5,767 bases of DNA, from assembly GCA_964392415.1 (NCBI GenBank), contig CAYMPL010000090.1, forward strand, positions 1 to 5,767. Direction: 5' to 3'. The notes beneath the pieces were generated by a model that was not told the DNA's origin, did not search any database, and was given only the letters and a program-made list of their open reading frames with translations. Origin of the DNA: CAYJMQ01 sp964392415 (GTDB lineage: Bacteria; Bdellovibrionota; JACOXK01; 2-02-FULL-40-11). Of the stretch, positions 1-5,402 are shown piece by piece (position 1 is the first letter of the stretch; the number at the start of each line of letters is the position of its first letter). A program made the translations under genes and the position numbers.

Positions 1-870
1 CAAGCTATCAATGGAACCTTTTGTTTGTACTTCAAAAACATACATAATTCTCCCTATATTCATATTCCCAATCATAATCTCCCATATGGCATCAACTTTT
101 GAACCTTCTGCTATCTTTCTTTCGGTTTGTGATTCAAATCCTAAAAAATTACCGATTTTTGCCAATTTATCTCTGATCTCATCATGAATAAAATCAGAGC
201 TTTTCTGATCGACTGCTTCAATTCTGGGAATAATTTTACCTTTTTTTCTGTGAATCTGACTAAGGTTCTCTTCCACCTGAAGTTCGTACCAAATAAGATA
301 ATCAACCGTCAGAAGGTTGGGGCTTGGAACGCCAGCTTTTTTTAATTCATCTTCTATTTTTTTGCATATGCGAGACAGATCTGAATATACTTTACCTGTT
401 ATTTGATAATCATAACGAGGTAAATTTTCTATTCCAAGATAATTTAATGCAACATAGGCACGCCTATTCCAACACATATTTTCTTTTGGATGAGTATGGC
501 AAAGTATTTCACTCATCATCGCTGGCCCCATTCGCTTGATAGTATTGCGAAAATTATCCCATCGTTTTTCAATCGAATCAGATCCCCAAACAAAACTGGC
601 CAACTGATGGCGAATCACATCTAATCCATTGTCCTTGATGATATTCTCAATTACATAACGTTTGTTGTGCCAACCTATCAATGCCCAAAGTTGCGCAATA
701 TACTCATAAAGATCCTCTTCCCTCATTTGAAGAATGCGATCTTTAGTCCATGATTGATAGTATTTAGCTCGTTCATGCCTGCTCTCCATTTCCTCTTTTT
801 CACTTTCAGATGGATTCTTTAGAAATTCCATGTATTTTGAAATATGTTTCCGCAATAGGTCAACGTTCAT
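1..870 (-). CDS. Partial gene: putative PD-(D/E)XK nuclease with N-terminal restriction-type helical domain
   Basis: This frame is open from an ATG at 870 to the left edge (290 codons), so the C-terminus and stop lie outside. An AGAGGT ribosome site at 879-884 sits 8 bases before the ATG. Residues about 52-148 contain LWALIGWHNK, a WGSDSIEKRWD stretch, GPAMMSEILC, an HP and a CWN followed by LGI. I recognise this layout from the helical domain of several restriction-type proteins, where a 'GlGxaxxSEiL...P...WN...LG' pattern recurs. Residues about 228-290 carry HDEIRDKLAKIGNFLGFE, then VDAIWE (D260), then YVFEVQTKG (E280, Q282). This spacing fits a PD-(D/E)XK core with E-x-Q in place of E-x-K, as in BglII. 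Function is inferred: a DNA-targeting nuclease, possibly defensive. It lies left of a tRNA scar, so it is probably island cargo. It could instead be a nuclease-fold protein without activity. The gene call is strong, the function moderate. Confidence 0.8.
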   Translation of the reverse strand, partial: MNVDLLRKHISKYMEFLKNPSESEKEEMESRHERAKYYQSWTKDRILQMREEDLYEYIAQLWALIGWHNKRYVIENIIKDNGLDVIRHQLASFVWGSDSIEKRWDNFRNTIKRMGPAMMSEILCHTHPKENMCWNRRAYVALNYLGIENLPRYDYQITGKVYSDLSRICKKIEDELKKAGVPSPNLLTVDYLIWYELQVEENLSQIHRKKGKIIPRIEAVDQKSSDFIHDEIRDKLAKIGNFLGFESQTERKIAEGSKVDAIWEIMIGNMNIGRIMYVFEVQTKGSIDSL

Positions 871-951
871 CTAGTTTTACCTCTTTAATTTATTGTGCGA
901 AATCCGTTCCATGTCGGTGGCATTTAACAGAATGCACACATCATTAATGCC

Positions 952-994
952 CAGGTCATCATATTATGCTTATCGGTAATCCGCCGATGACCTG
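952..994. repeat. Inverted repeat with two competing stems
   Basis: CAGGTCATC at 952-960 and GATGACCTG at 986-994 are perfect 9-bp reverse complements separated by 25 bases. Inside the interval, ATCGG (972-976) can pair with CCGAT (984-988), which overlaps the right outer arm, so the two stems exclude each other. It lies in the 216-bp gap between the nuclease-like gene and the ATPase gene. It has no T-run and is not a convincing terminator. It may be a protein-binding or recombination site, or a chance structure. Confidence 0.45.
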
Positions 995-1071
995 TACCCT
1001 GCAAACTGGAGAGGTTTGATAGCAATTTATTCAGCCTGTTTCGCGCCCCTTTGTAAGATCATTCAAGAAAT

Positions 1072-1099
1072 CGAAAATTTCTTTATTTAAGAAATTTCG
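1072..1099 (-). terminator. Candidate AT-rich hairpin at the end of the ATPase gene
   Basis: An 11-bp stem with one bulged A (bases 1072-1083 against 1089-1099, loop 1084-1088) spans the stop codon of the DUF4143 ATPase. A further AAGAAAT copy at 1065-1071 could pair alternatively with 1077-1083. The stem is AT-rich and the bases that follow on the minus strand are only partly U-rich, so termination strength is doubtful. Confidence 0.3.
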
Positions 1100-2304
1100 G
1101 AGTAAGGAATTAATTCAATTTCCTTAGTCAGTGGAAACCGTTTTTCAGTGAGACAAACAAGGAAGCCCTTTTTTTCAGCTGTCAATGACATAAACTTTTG
1201 AATAGATGATACATGGGCAGAAGACGGCATGGCAGTAAGTTTTATTTCCATCGGGTAAAGAACGCCATCTATGTCAAAAATGAGATCGACTTCTTCTTTT
1301 TCTTTAGTACGCCAAAACCAAATTGGGGGTTCAACTCCTCTTCCCCACCAACTTTTTAAGATTTCCGATACGATAAACGTTTCAAAAACGGCGCCAGACA
1401 TTGCCCCAGACATAAGCGTTTCGGGTGATTTCCATCCCGTTAAATAAGCCAATAGCCCCGTATCCAGAAAATATAATTTAGGAGATTTGATCATTCTCTT
1501 TGTAATGTTTTTATAATAAGGTTCCAATAGATAAACTTGAAAGCTGGCCTCCAGAATGGAAAGCCATTTTTTTGCCGTATTTGGCGCTATACCAATATCT
1601 CGGGCCAATTCAGTAATATTTAATATTTGCGCGGTTCGCGCGGCGCATGCCCTTACAAATCTCTCAAAATCGCGCAAATCCCCTACGTGAGTAAGATCAC
1701 GAACGTCTCTTTCCAAATAGGTCTGAACATAAGAAGAAAAATAGACATCTTCTCTTACACGCGCCCCTTTGCTGTAAAGCTTTGGAAAGCCACCATGAAA
1801 AATTTTGGAAGAAAGATCCTCAAGTTTTGGAGATGTTAATTTAGGAATCGTATGATTAAGAGGTGACCACGGTTTTTTTCGCTTGAATTCCTTTTTCGCA
1901 ATTTCTCCCGATGAAAACCCCAGCAGCTTCAATATAGCCACCCTTCCAGATAAACTTTCTGATAAATTTTTCATAAGTGAAAATTGTTGAGAGCCACTTA
2001 ACCAAAACGAAGAATTCTCTTTTTTTTGATCCACATAAATTTTAATTTGAGTAAAAAGAGCGGGCGCGTACTGAATTTCGTCTATGATCACGGGTGGTGG
2101 GAATTGCTCCAAAAATAACTTGGGATCTGAATTGGCAAGCTGGCGATGTTCCCAAGTATCCAGTGTAACGTACCTGCGCCCCTTTTCTGCCAGATGCTGT
2201 AATACCGTCGTTTTCCCGACTTGCCGCGGACCTGTAACAAGGATAACGGGAAATTGTTCACTGAGGTTCAGAATAGTCTTTTCTAGATTGCGGTGAAAAT
2301 ACAT
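1087..2304 (-). CDS. AAA_14 / DUF4143 family ATPase
   Basis: The protein is 405 residues from the start chosen here, the normal size for AAA_14 plus DUF4143 proteins. Order: Walker A GPRQVGKTT (25-33), Walker B VIIDEIQ (72-78), a sensor-like LSGSQQF (102-108), GGFP (171-174), the family motif YLERDVRDL (196-204), a helix-turn-helix-like segment near 230-252, and a nuclease-like C-terminal core with D340, E353 and K355. The family is widespread and often encoded on mobile DNA, but its biological role is not established. An upstream in-frame ATG at 2319 would add five residues, yet it falls inside the promoter spacer. The ATG at 2304 lies where transcription should begin and gives the usual family opening (MYFHRNLEKTI), so a leaderless mRNA is likely. 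It is a single gene, inside the presumed island bordered by the tRNA remnant. The family call is firm; the start is likely. Confidence 0.93.
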   Translation of the reverse strand: MYFHRNLEKTILNLSEQFPVILVTGPRQVGKTTVLQHLAEKGRRYVTLDTWEHRQLANSDPKLFLEQFPPPVIIDEIQYAPALFTQIKIYVDQKKENSSFWLSGSQQFSLMKNLSESLSGRVAILKLLGFSSGEIAKKEFKRKKPWSPLNHTIPKLTSPKLEDLSSKIFHGGFPKLYSKGARVREDVYFSSYVQTYLERDVRDLTHVGDLRDFERFVRACAARTAQILNITELARDIGIAPNTAKKWLSILEASFQVYLLEPYYKNITKRMIKSPKLYFLDTGLLAYLTGWKSPETLMSGAMSGAVFETFIVSEILKSWWGRGVEPPIWFWRTKEKEEVDLIFDIDGVLYPMEIKLTAMPSSAHVSSIQKFMSLTAEKKGFLVCLTEKRFPLTKEIELIPYSEIS

Positions 2305-2305
2305 A

Positions 2306-2338
2306 TGACTATTATGCATTTCAAGTGCATAATAGTCA
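2306..2338. repeat. 33-bp near-perfect palindrome overlapping the ATPase promoter
   Basis: TGACTATTATGCA (2306-2318) and TGCATAATAGTCA (2326-2338) are perfect 13-bp inverted repeats about a centre at 2322. The two inner TT/AA positions also match, leaving one mismatched pair (2319/2325). It covers most of the ATPase promoter, so it is a strong candidate operator for a dimeric regulator. The ATPase itself carries an HTH-like segment, and autoregulation is possible but inferred. Confidence 0.85.
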
Positions 2339-2339
2339 A
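2311..2339 (-). promoter_or_regulatory. Sigma70-type promoter of the ATPase gene
   Basis: Read on the minus strand, the -35 box is TTGACT (2339-2334) and the -10 box is CATAAT (2316-2311). Each matches the consensus at five of six bases, and the spacer is exactly 17 bases. A start 7 bases beyond the -10 box falls on base 2304, the A of the preferred ATG, which predicts a leaderless transcript. Both boxes lie within or at the edge of the palindrome, so a bound repressor would block polymerase. Confidence 0.65.
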
Positions 2340-2349
2340 CATCTGATTG

Positions 2350-2410
2350 AGAGACTTAAAATCCCTCGGTTAAGCAATTGACCGTGCCGGTTCGACCCCG
2401 GCCCGTGGCA
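2350..2410 (+). tRNA. 3' remnant of tRNA-Leu(UAA), truncated
   Basis: From the anticodon arm to the discriminator base this is a good class II leucine tRNA. The anticodon stem AGAGA/TCCCT has one A-C mismatch. The loop is CTTAAAA with anticodon UAA at 2357-2359. A long variable arm follows, with a 7-bp stem (2367-2373 with 2378-2384) closed by a GCAA loop. The T stem is GCCGG/CCGGC with loop TTCGACC (2391-2397). The acceptor 3' strand is CCGTGGC (2403-2409) and the discriminator is A2410. CCA is not encoded. The expected 5' acceptor strand GCCACGG, D arm and left half are absent: the ATPase promoter region occupies that place. It cannot make a working tRNA. The identity is strong. Confidence 0.88.
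2350..2410 (+). other. Probable attachment site (att) of an element integrated in tRNA-Leu
   Basis: Tyrosine recombinases often integrate elements within the anticodon or T arm of tRNA genes. This leaves an intact gene at one end and a copy of the 3' part at the other. The remnant here starts at the anticodon stem, a common crossover region. Since the copy is on the plus strand, the element should lie to its left, with the intact tRNA-Leu and perhaps the integrase beyond the left edge. No second copy is visible in this window, so the element's other end is not confirmed. Confidence 0.65.
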
Positions 2411-2476
2411 AATTTTAAAACCAGCTATCGAAGTGCGATGATCGGGCGTTAAACATTCTCTATCTGGAACGAATGC

Positions 2477-2746
2477 TTATTCCTCTTCGATGATTTTGAT
2501 CGATTCAATAACAGAGGCATTTTCAGTGGGAAGATATTTAATACGATTAGATGGAAATGTTTCTTTAATACCCCTTAGAAATTCATCCAGCCATGAAGGC
2601 GTAAGCACATGAATTTCAGAAAAATCCAATTCAATGGATTCGTCTTTCGTCTTTGGTCCTAAATAAGCTTTAAAGACCAGAAAAGCCTCTCTTCCATCGG
2701 GTCTGGAGACAAGACATGTTCCAAATTTTTTGAGTTCAACTTTCAT
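2477..2746 (-). CDS. STAS-like protein (DUF4325 family)
   Basis: This 89-residue protein starts at an ATG (2746-2744) that overlaps the GHKL ATPase stop as ATGA, with a strong GGGGGGAG site just upstream. A TTG start at 2761 is possible but lacks support. The core LDFSEIHVLTPSWLDEFL (40-57) matches the DUF4325 pattern of a beta strand, a Ser-containing loop and a helix with D-E-L/F. The fold is like the STAS domain of anti-anti-sigma factors. DUF4325 proteins are often encoded beside or fused to GHKL ATPases, as here, which suggests a binding partner or switch, with S51 in the loop as a possible phosphorylation site. The regulated target is unknown. The small, acidic C-terminus (IIEEE) is intact. 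Confidence 0.8.
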   Translation of the reverse strand: MKVELKKFGTCLVSRPDGREAFLVFKAYLGPKTKDESIELDFSEIHVLTPSWLDEFLRGIKETFPSNRIKYLPTENASVIESIKIIEEE

Positions 2747-3372
2747 TCGAACTCCCCCCAAAAAACAAGCGAAAACGTGCCTGTGCCATATTCTTTAATA
2801 GTATCGACGAGCATCTGCTTTGCTTTTAGAGATAATTTCCCCAATAAGATTTCCCCTTTTCCAGACAAGTATACAAGTCCACGTTGCAGATTGTCATTGA
2901 TCACGTTCCTTACAAATTTTAATCCGTTGCCACGATGCTCGGGACTTCGGCCTGATATTTTTTTTTCAAAAGCCGTATTCAAAGCCACCTGATCATCCTG
3001 TAGCGTGGGCAACACTTGTTTTAAAGAAGATAAAACGCCTTGTCCCCTGTCCGCAATGACAACCCACGCTGATTTTTTTTGTACGTCATATTGAAACCAA
3101 CAACCAGCAGCATCGCGCCACTGTCCAAGATTATGGTCAAAGCAATTATTGCCAATTTCGCCAATCACTGCGCTGAATAATGCCGCTTCATTTGGTTTCT
3201 CCCAGAATTTTAAACACAGCTGATCCATCTGATTCCAGTGCGCTCTAAAAACATCTCTCGTTGGCGACACTTGAGAATATTCTTCTGAGACCTTTTTTTC
3301 TAAATACCACTGATAACCGCTTAAAACGTCTTTCATGATATGAACATAATGTATTTTCATTGAAAAGACCAT
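2743..3372 (-). CDS. GHKL (HATPase_c) ATPase, anti-sigma-kinase-like
   Basis: This 209-residue protein carries the Bergerat ATP-binding fold of histidine kinases and anti-sigma kinases. The N box is GEIGNNCFDHN (71-81), the G1 box DRGQG (108-112) and the G2 box RGNGLKFVR (147-155), with a GTGTF strand at 196-200. There is no sensor, transmembrane or dimerisation/phosphoacceptor domain, so it is not a standard sensor kinase. The first 60 residues have no motif I recognise. The stop overlaps the STAS-like gene by four bases, so the two should be made together, like the SpoIIAB/SpoIIAA type of pair. The start at 3372 overlaps the stop of a two-codon reading frame (TAATG); a second ATG four codons later lacks a ribosome site. 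It may act as a kinase on the STAS-like protein or on another partner. The substrate is inferred, not visible. Confidence 0.85.
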   Translation of the reverse strand: MVFSMKIHYVHIMKDVLSGYQWYLEKKVSEEYSQVSPTRDVFRAHWNQMDQLCLKFWEKPNEAALFSAVIGEIGNNCFDHNLGQWRDAAGCWFQYDVQKKSAWVVIADRGQGVLSSLKQVLPTLQDDQVALNTAFEKKISGRSPEHRGNGLKFVRNVINDNLQRGLVYLSGKGEILLGKLSLKAKQMLVDTIKEYGTGTFSLVFWGEFE

Positions 3373-3380
3373 TAGTTCAT
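3372..3380 (-). promoter_or_regulatory. Two-codon leader reading frame coupled to the GHKL gene
   Basis: On the minus strand, ATG AAC TAA (3380-3372) has an ideal GGAAGG ribosome site (3393-3388) 7 bases upstream. Its stop overlaps the GHKL start as TAATG. The same site is 15 bases from the GHKL ATG, which is too far to be good. Ribosomes would therefore load on the leader and restart, which could set the dose of the ATPase. This is inference from spacing only. Confidence 0.3.
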
Positions 3381-3404
3381 AGATCTGCCTTCCGGAACGA
3401 CAAA

Positions 3405-3554
3405 TTATGCCGCTTTGCGGTGCTTGAAAAAGATGATTTGATGTTCCCGCTTCAAGGCTGCGCTACGCGATCGAAAAACACCTAGACGACGTCGCTTCCC
3501 CTGTCGTTTTGAACGCGCATACAAAAAATATTTTGTGCCACGCTTGACAATCAT
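3405..3554 (-). CDS. Small basic protein, 49 residues, function unknown
   Basis: A very basic 49-residue protein begins at ATG 3554. It reads MIVKRGTKYFLYARSKRQGK at the N-terminus and ends with AALKREHQIIFFKHRKAA. This layout (VKRG.K..LYS/AR near the start, then ...ALKRE.QI.FFKHR) resembles a family of very short proteins I associate with phages and mobile DNA; its function is not known to me. The reading frame stays open for a further 372 bases upstream, but that part is antisense to merR and its promoter and is not believed. An AAAGAAGAG stretch abuts the ATG, so the ribosome site is weak. The stop is 32 bases before the GHKL start, so co-transcription is likely. No clear promoter was found. 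Confidence 0.6.
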   Translation of the reverse strand: MIVKRGTKYFLYARSKRQGKRRRLGVFRSRSAALKREHQIIFFKHRKAA

Positions 3555-3585
3555 CTCTTCTTTTATCGACCAAAAAATTATCTTC

Positions 3586-3617
3586 TTGACTCTATACCTA
3601 AGTATAGGGTTTAGAAT
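3586..3617 (+). promoter_or_regulatory. MerR-type promoter and operator of the mercury operon
   Basis: The -35 box TTGACT (3586-3591) and -10 box TAGAAT (3612-3617) are 20 bases apart, the overlong spacer typical of promoters that MerR proteins activate by DNA twisting. The spacer holds the operator dyad CTATAC-CTAA-GTATAG (3592-3607), with AC/GT matching again further out. The predicted start near 3624 leaves a leader of about 12 bases. A GAGGTGA ribosome site (3626-3632) precedes merR. Because merR is the first gene, the operon should be autoregulated and induced by mercury. Confidence 0.85.
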
Positions 3618-3635
3618 ATCAGTGTGAGGTGAAAA

Positions 3636-4052
3636 ATGACGCATGTTTACACTATAGGGGAAGTCGGCCGGGCTGCGGGGGTTAATATTCAGACTATCCG
3701 ATATTACGAAAGAAGAAGGCTTCTTACCCCCAAGGCAAGAAAAACGTCCGGTTATCGGCTTTATGATGAGGAAGCTCTTAAACGACTGGGCTTCATAAAG
3801 AATGCCCAGGAGCTGGGATTTTCTTTGAACGAGATAGCCGAACTTTTGAATCTCCGCGTCAGTTCTAAAGCCAGATGCGGGGATATTCAGAAAAAGGCTC
3901 AACAAAAGCTGGAGGATGTAAAGCAAAAAATAGAGCGCCTGGCTGCCATTGAGAAGGTTTTAAAGGGGCTCATAAGAACTTGTCATCGTGAAGAGACGAC
4001 AGACCATTGTCCAATTCTCAACGCTTTGGAGGAGAAAAAAAATGAAGGTTAA
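3636..4052 (+). CDS. merR: MerR, mercury-responsive transcription regulator
   Basis: This 138-residue protein has the MerR winged helix-turn-helix at the N-terminus (YTIGEVGRAAGVNIQTIRYYE at 5-25, split by helix turn; wing ending TSGYRLY at 37-43), a long dimerisation helix (about 83-115) and a C-terminal metal loop. C81, C116 and C125 are separated by 35 and 9 residues, exactly the spacing of the Hg(II) ligands C82, C117 and C126 of Tn501 MerR, and the last lies in HCPIL, like NCPL of that protein. This separates it from ZntR, CueR and SoxR types. It binds the dyad just upstream and controls itself and the next gene, which it overlaps by 11 bases. Start by GAGGTGA site and family length. Confidence 0.93.
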   Translation: MTHVYTIGEVGRAAGVNIQTIRYYERRRLLTPKARKTSGYRLYDEEALKRLGFIKNAQELGFSLNEIAELLNLRVSSKARCGDIQKKAQQKLEDVKQKIERLAAIEKVLKGLIRTCHREETTDHCPILNALEEKKNEG

Positions 4053-4740
4053 AATCGATCTTTTATATTTTAAGGGCTGTCCCAATGTGGATAAAGCGCG
4101 CGATTATCTAAAGAAAGCGCTTGTTCAACTTTCGTTGCCTGCGGAGTGGAACGAAATCGATGTTGAAAATCCAAAAACAGCGCCTCATCTTAAAGGCTTT
4201 CCCTCTCCTACTATTTTGGTGAACGGATTCGATATTGTAACGGGTCTTGAAAGCGTTCCCGGAAGTTCAGCATGTAAAATAGGAGGGGTTCCAGAAACAG
4301 CGAAAATCGTGGAGAGCATCAAGAAATCTCTAGCCCCAAAAAAAGGAGTGATTGCATTTTTTGCAGCCATTCCGGCAACATTGATTGCCGTATTTCCGAC
4401 TGTTTTTTGTCATGCGTGTTATCCAGCTTTGGCCGCGCTGTTAAGTTCTTTTGGACTTGGATTTTTTGCTTCAGAGGCTGTGATACAACCGCTTACCATT
4501 ATCTTTTTGCTCATCGCTCTTTTAGCCCTCTTTTATCAATCCCATAAACTTAAAAAATACGCGTCCTTTATTGTTGGGGTTATTGGCGCTCTCGGAATTT
4601 ATGCAGGTCATTATCTTTTTCCGTCACTGGTTCTCACATACATTTCAGTGGGAATGCTGATTGGGGCATCTATCTGGAATTTGGTGAATAAGAAAAAGAT
4701 TTTTAAGAATCAGGAAGAATGTTCTTCCTGTAAAACCTAA
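4042..4740 (+). CDS. merC: Thioredoxin-like domain fused to MerC-type mercury transporter
   Basis: This 232-residue protein starts at ATG 4042, behind a GGAGGAG site. An in-frame start at 3988 would only add merR antiframe residues. Residues 1-97 look like a thioredoxin-fold domain: YFKGCPN with C13 alone, the cis-proline stretch GFPSPTILVNG (52-62), and C78. Residues 103-215 form a MerC membrane domain of four helices (about 103-122, 146-165, 173-190, 194-214). CHACYPALA (123-131) corresponds to CAACFPALAS of Tn21 MerC, and the final helix GMLIGASIWNLV (204-215) also matches MerC. The tail ends in a C-x-x-C pair (C227, C230). MerC moves Hg(II) into the cytoplasm; the N-terminal domain likely passes Hg(II) or thiol-bound mercury. 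No merA follows: the next gene is convergent. Fusion of the two domains is unusual. Confidence 0.85.
   Translation: MKVKIDLLYFKGCPNVDKARDYLKKALVQLSLPAEWNEIDVENPKTAPHLKGFPSPTILVNGFDIVTGLESVPGSSACKIGGVPETAKIVESIKKSLAPKKGVIAFFAAIPATLIAVFPTVFCHACYPALAALLSSFGLGFFASEAVIQPLTIIFLLIALLALFYQSHKLKKYASFIVGVIGALGIYAGHYLFPSLVLTYISVGMLIGASIWNLVNKKKIFKNQEECSSCKT
4711..4730 (-). terminator. Perfect palindrome at the mer/HAD convergent junction, candidate terminator
   Basis: CAGGAAGAA (4711-4719) and TTCTTCCTG (4722-4730) are perfect inverted repeats around TG, giving a stable stem with a short loop. It lies inside the last codons of the MerC fusion, over those of its C-x-x-C tail. On the minus strand it follows the HAD stop by 12 bases and is followed by a moderately U-rich stretch (through 4691), so it may end HAD transcription. 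On the plus strand no T-run follows. Confidence 0.4.
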
Positions 4741-4742
4741 AG

Positions 4743-5402
4743 TTAGATAATTCCCATAATTTCTTCAATCCGATGAATCGTATAATCCGCTTCCACTTTT
4801 ACATCAAGATCTTCCGTCTGACCATACTTGGCAAAGCAAGTAATGAGACCCGCCCCTTTAGCCCCAACAATATCTTTTTTAGGCCAGTCGCCAATCATCA
4901 TGACCTCTTCTGGTTTAAATTTTAATTTTTTTACAGCTTCCAAAAAACCCTTCGGATCAGGCTTTTTCGCCTCAGTGATAACGACGTCAAAAAATCCACG
5001 GAGTTTCATCGCATCAATGCGCAAGTGAGCTTTCAGCGCGGGCGCATCCGTGATGACTCCGAGTTTTATCCCCCTCTTAATCAACGTAATAAACATGGGA
5101 ATCACTCCAGGATAAGGCTCTAAAAAAGCATTTTTTACCCGATGGTAGGCATTGATGGCGGAAGCGAGAATCTCATCGCTATAGACATTGTGCTCTTTTA
5201 AATAATCCGTGAACGGGAAGTCGCCTTCAATCCCATAATTCATGTAGTATTCAAAAAGTTCCTTCTCTAATTTTTCAAAATCCATTTTTAATCCAGCTCC
5301 GATCATGGCGGATGCGGCTTCAGAGCAAGCCATTCTCTTCATTTTCATGAAATCAATAAGAGTATTGTCGAGATCGAAAAGAATACCTTTTATTTTGGTC
5401 AT
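4743..5402 (-). CDS. HAD-superfamily hydrolase, subfamily IA
   Basis: This 219-residue protein shows all four HAD motifs. Motif I is DLDNT (10-14) with nucleophile D10 and acid D12. Motif II is VITDAP (116-121) with T118. Motif III is the lysine in KKPDPKGF (146-153). Motif IV is GDWPKKD (171-177) with D172 and D177. The helical cap between residues 18 and about 95 is of the C1 type. It is a cytoplasmic phosphatase, substrate not predictable. Its sequence most resembles the TIGR02253-like group. The ATG overlaps the stop of the upstream nuclease gene as ATGA, with a GGGAG site within the end of that gene, so the two are translationally coupled. It converges with the mer fusion at a 2-bp gap. 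Confidence 0.9.
   Translation of the reverse strand: MTKIKGILFDLDNTLIDFMKMKRMACSEAASAMIGAGLKMDFEKLEKELFEYYMNYGIEGDFPFTDYLKEHNVYSDEILASAINAYHRVKNAFLEPYPGVIPMFITLIKRGIKLGVITDAPALKAHLRIDAMKLRGFFDVVITEAKKPDPKGFLEAVKKLKFKPEEVMMIGDWPKKDIVGAKGAGLITCFAKYGQTEDLDVKVEADYTIHRIEEIMGII

Noticed and set aside
324..539. Plus-strand 71-codon frame
   Set aside because: It is a shadow of the 290-codon partial gene on the minus strand, which has a ribosome site and recognisable motifs.
877..963. Coding-looking 28-codon minus-strand stretch just before the nuclease-like gene
   Set aside because: It is open between two stops and has a protein-like composition, but has no good start and no recognisable family. 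It might be the tail of a lost gene, but I cannot support that.
2350..2410. tRNA-Leu(UAA) interrupted by a group I intron
   Set aside because: Such introns split the anticodon loop; here the loop is continuous and the pairing reaches the 5' anticodon stem, while the 5' half is not found to the left.
2747..2761. TTG start of the STAS-like protein
   Set aside because: It would place the ribosome site inside the coding region; the ATGA-coupled ATG at 2746 is well spaced from GGGGGGAG.
3555..3926. Extended minus-strand frame upstream of the 49-residue protein
   Set aside because: It is antisense to merR and covers its promoter; the peptide has no recognisable family features, and merR is certain. 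Only 3405-3554 is kept.
3988..4041. Upstream start for the MerC fusion
   Set aside because: The added 18 residues overlap merR in another frame and have no ribosome site; GGAGGAG directly precedes the ATG at 4042.
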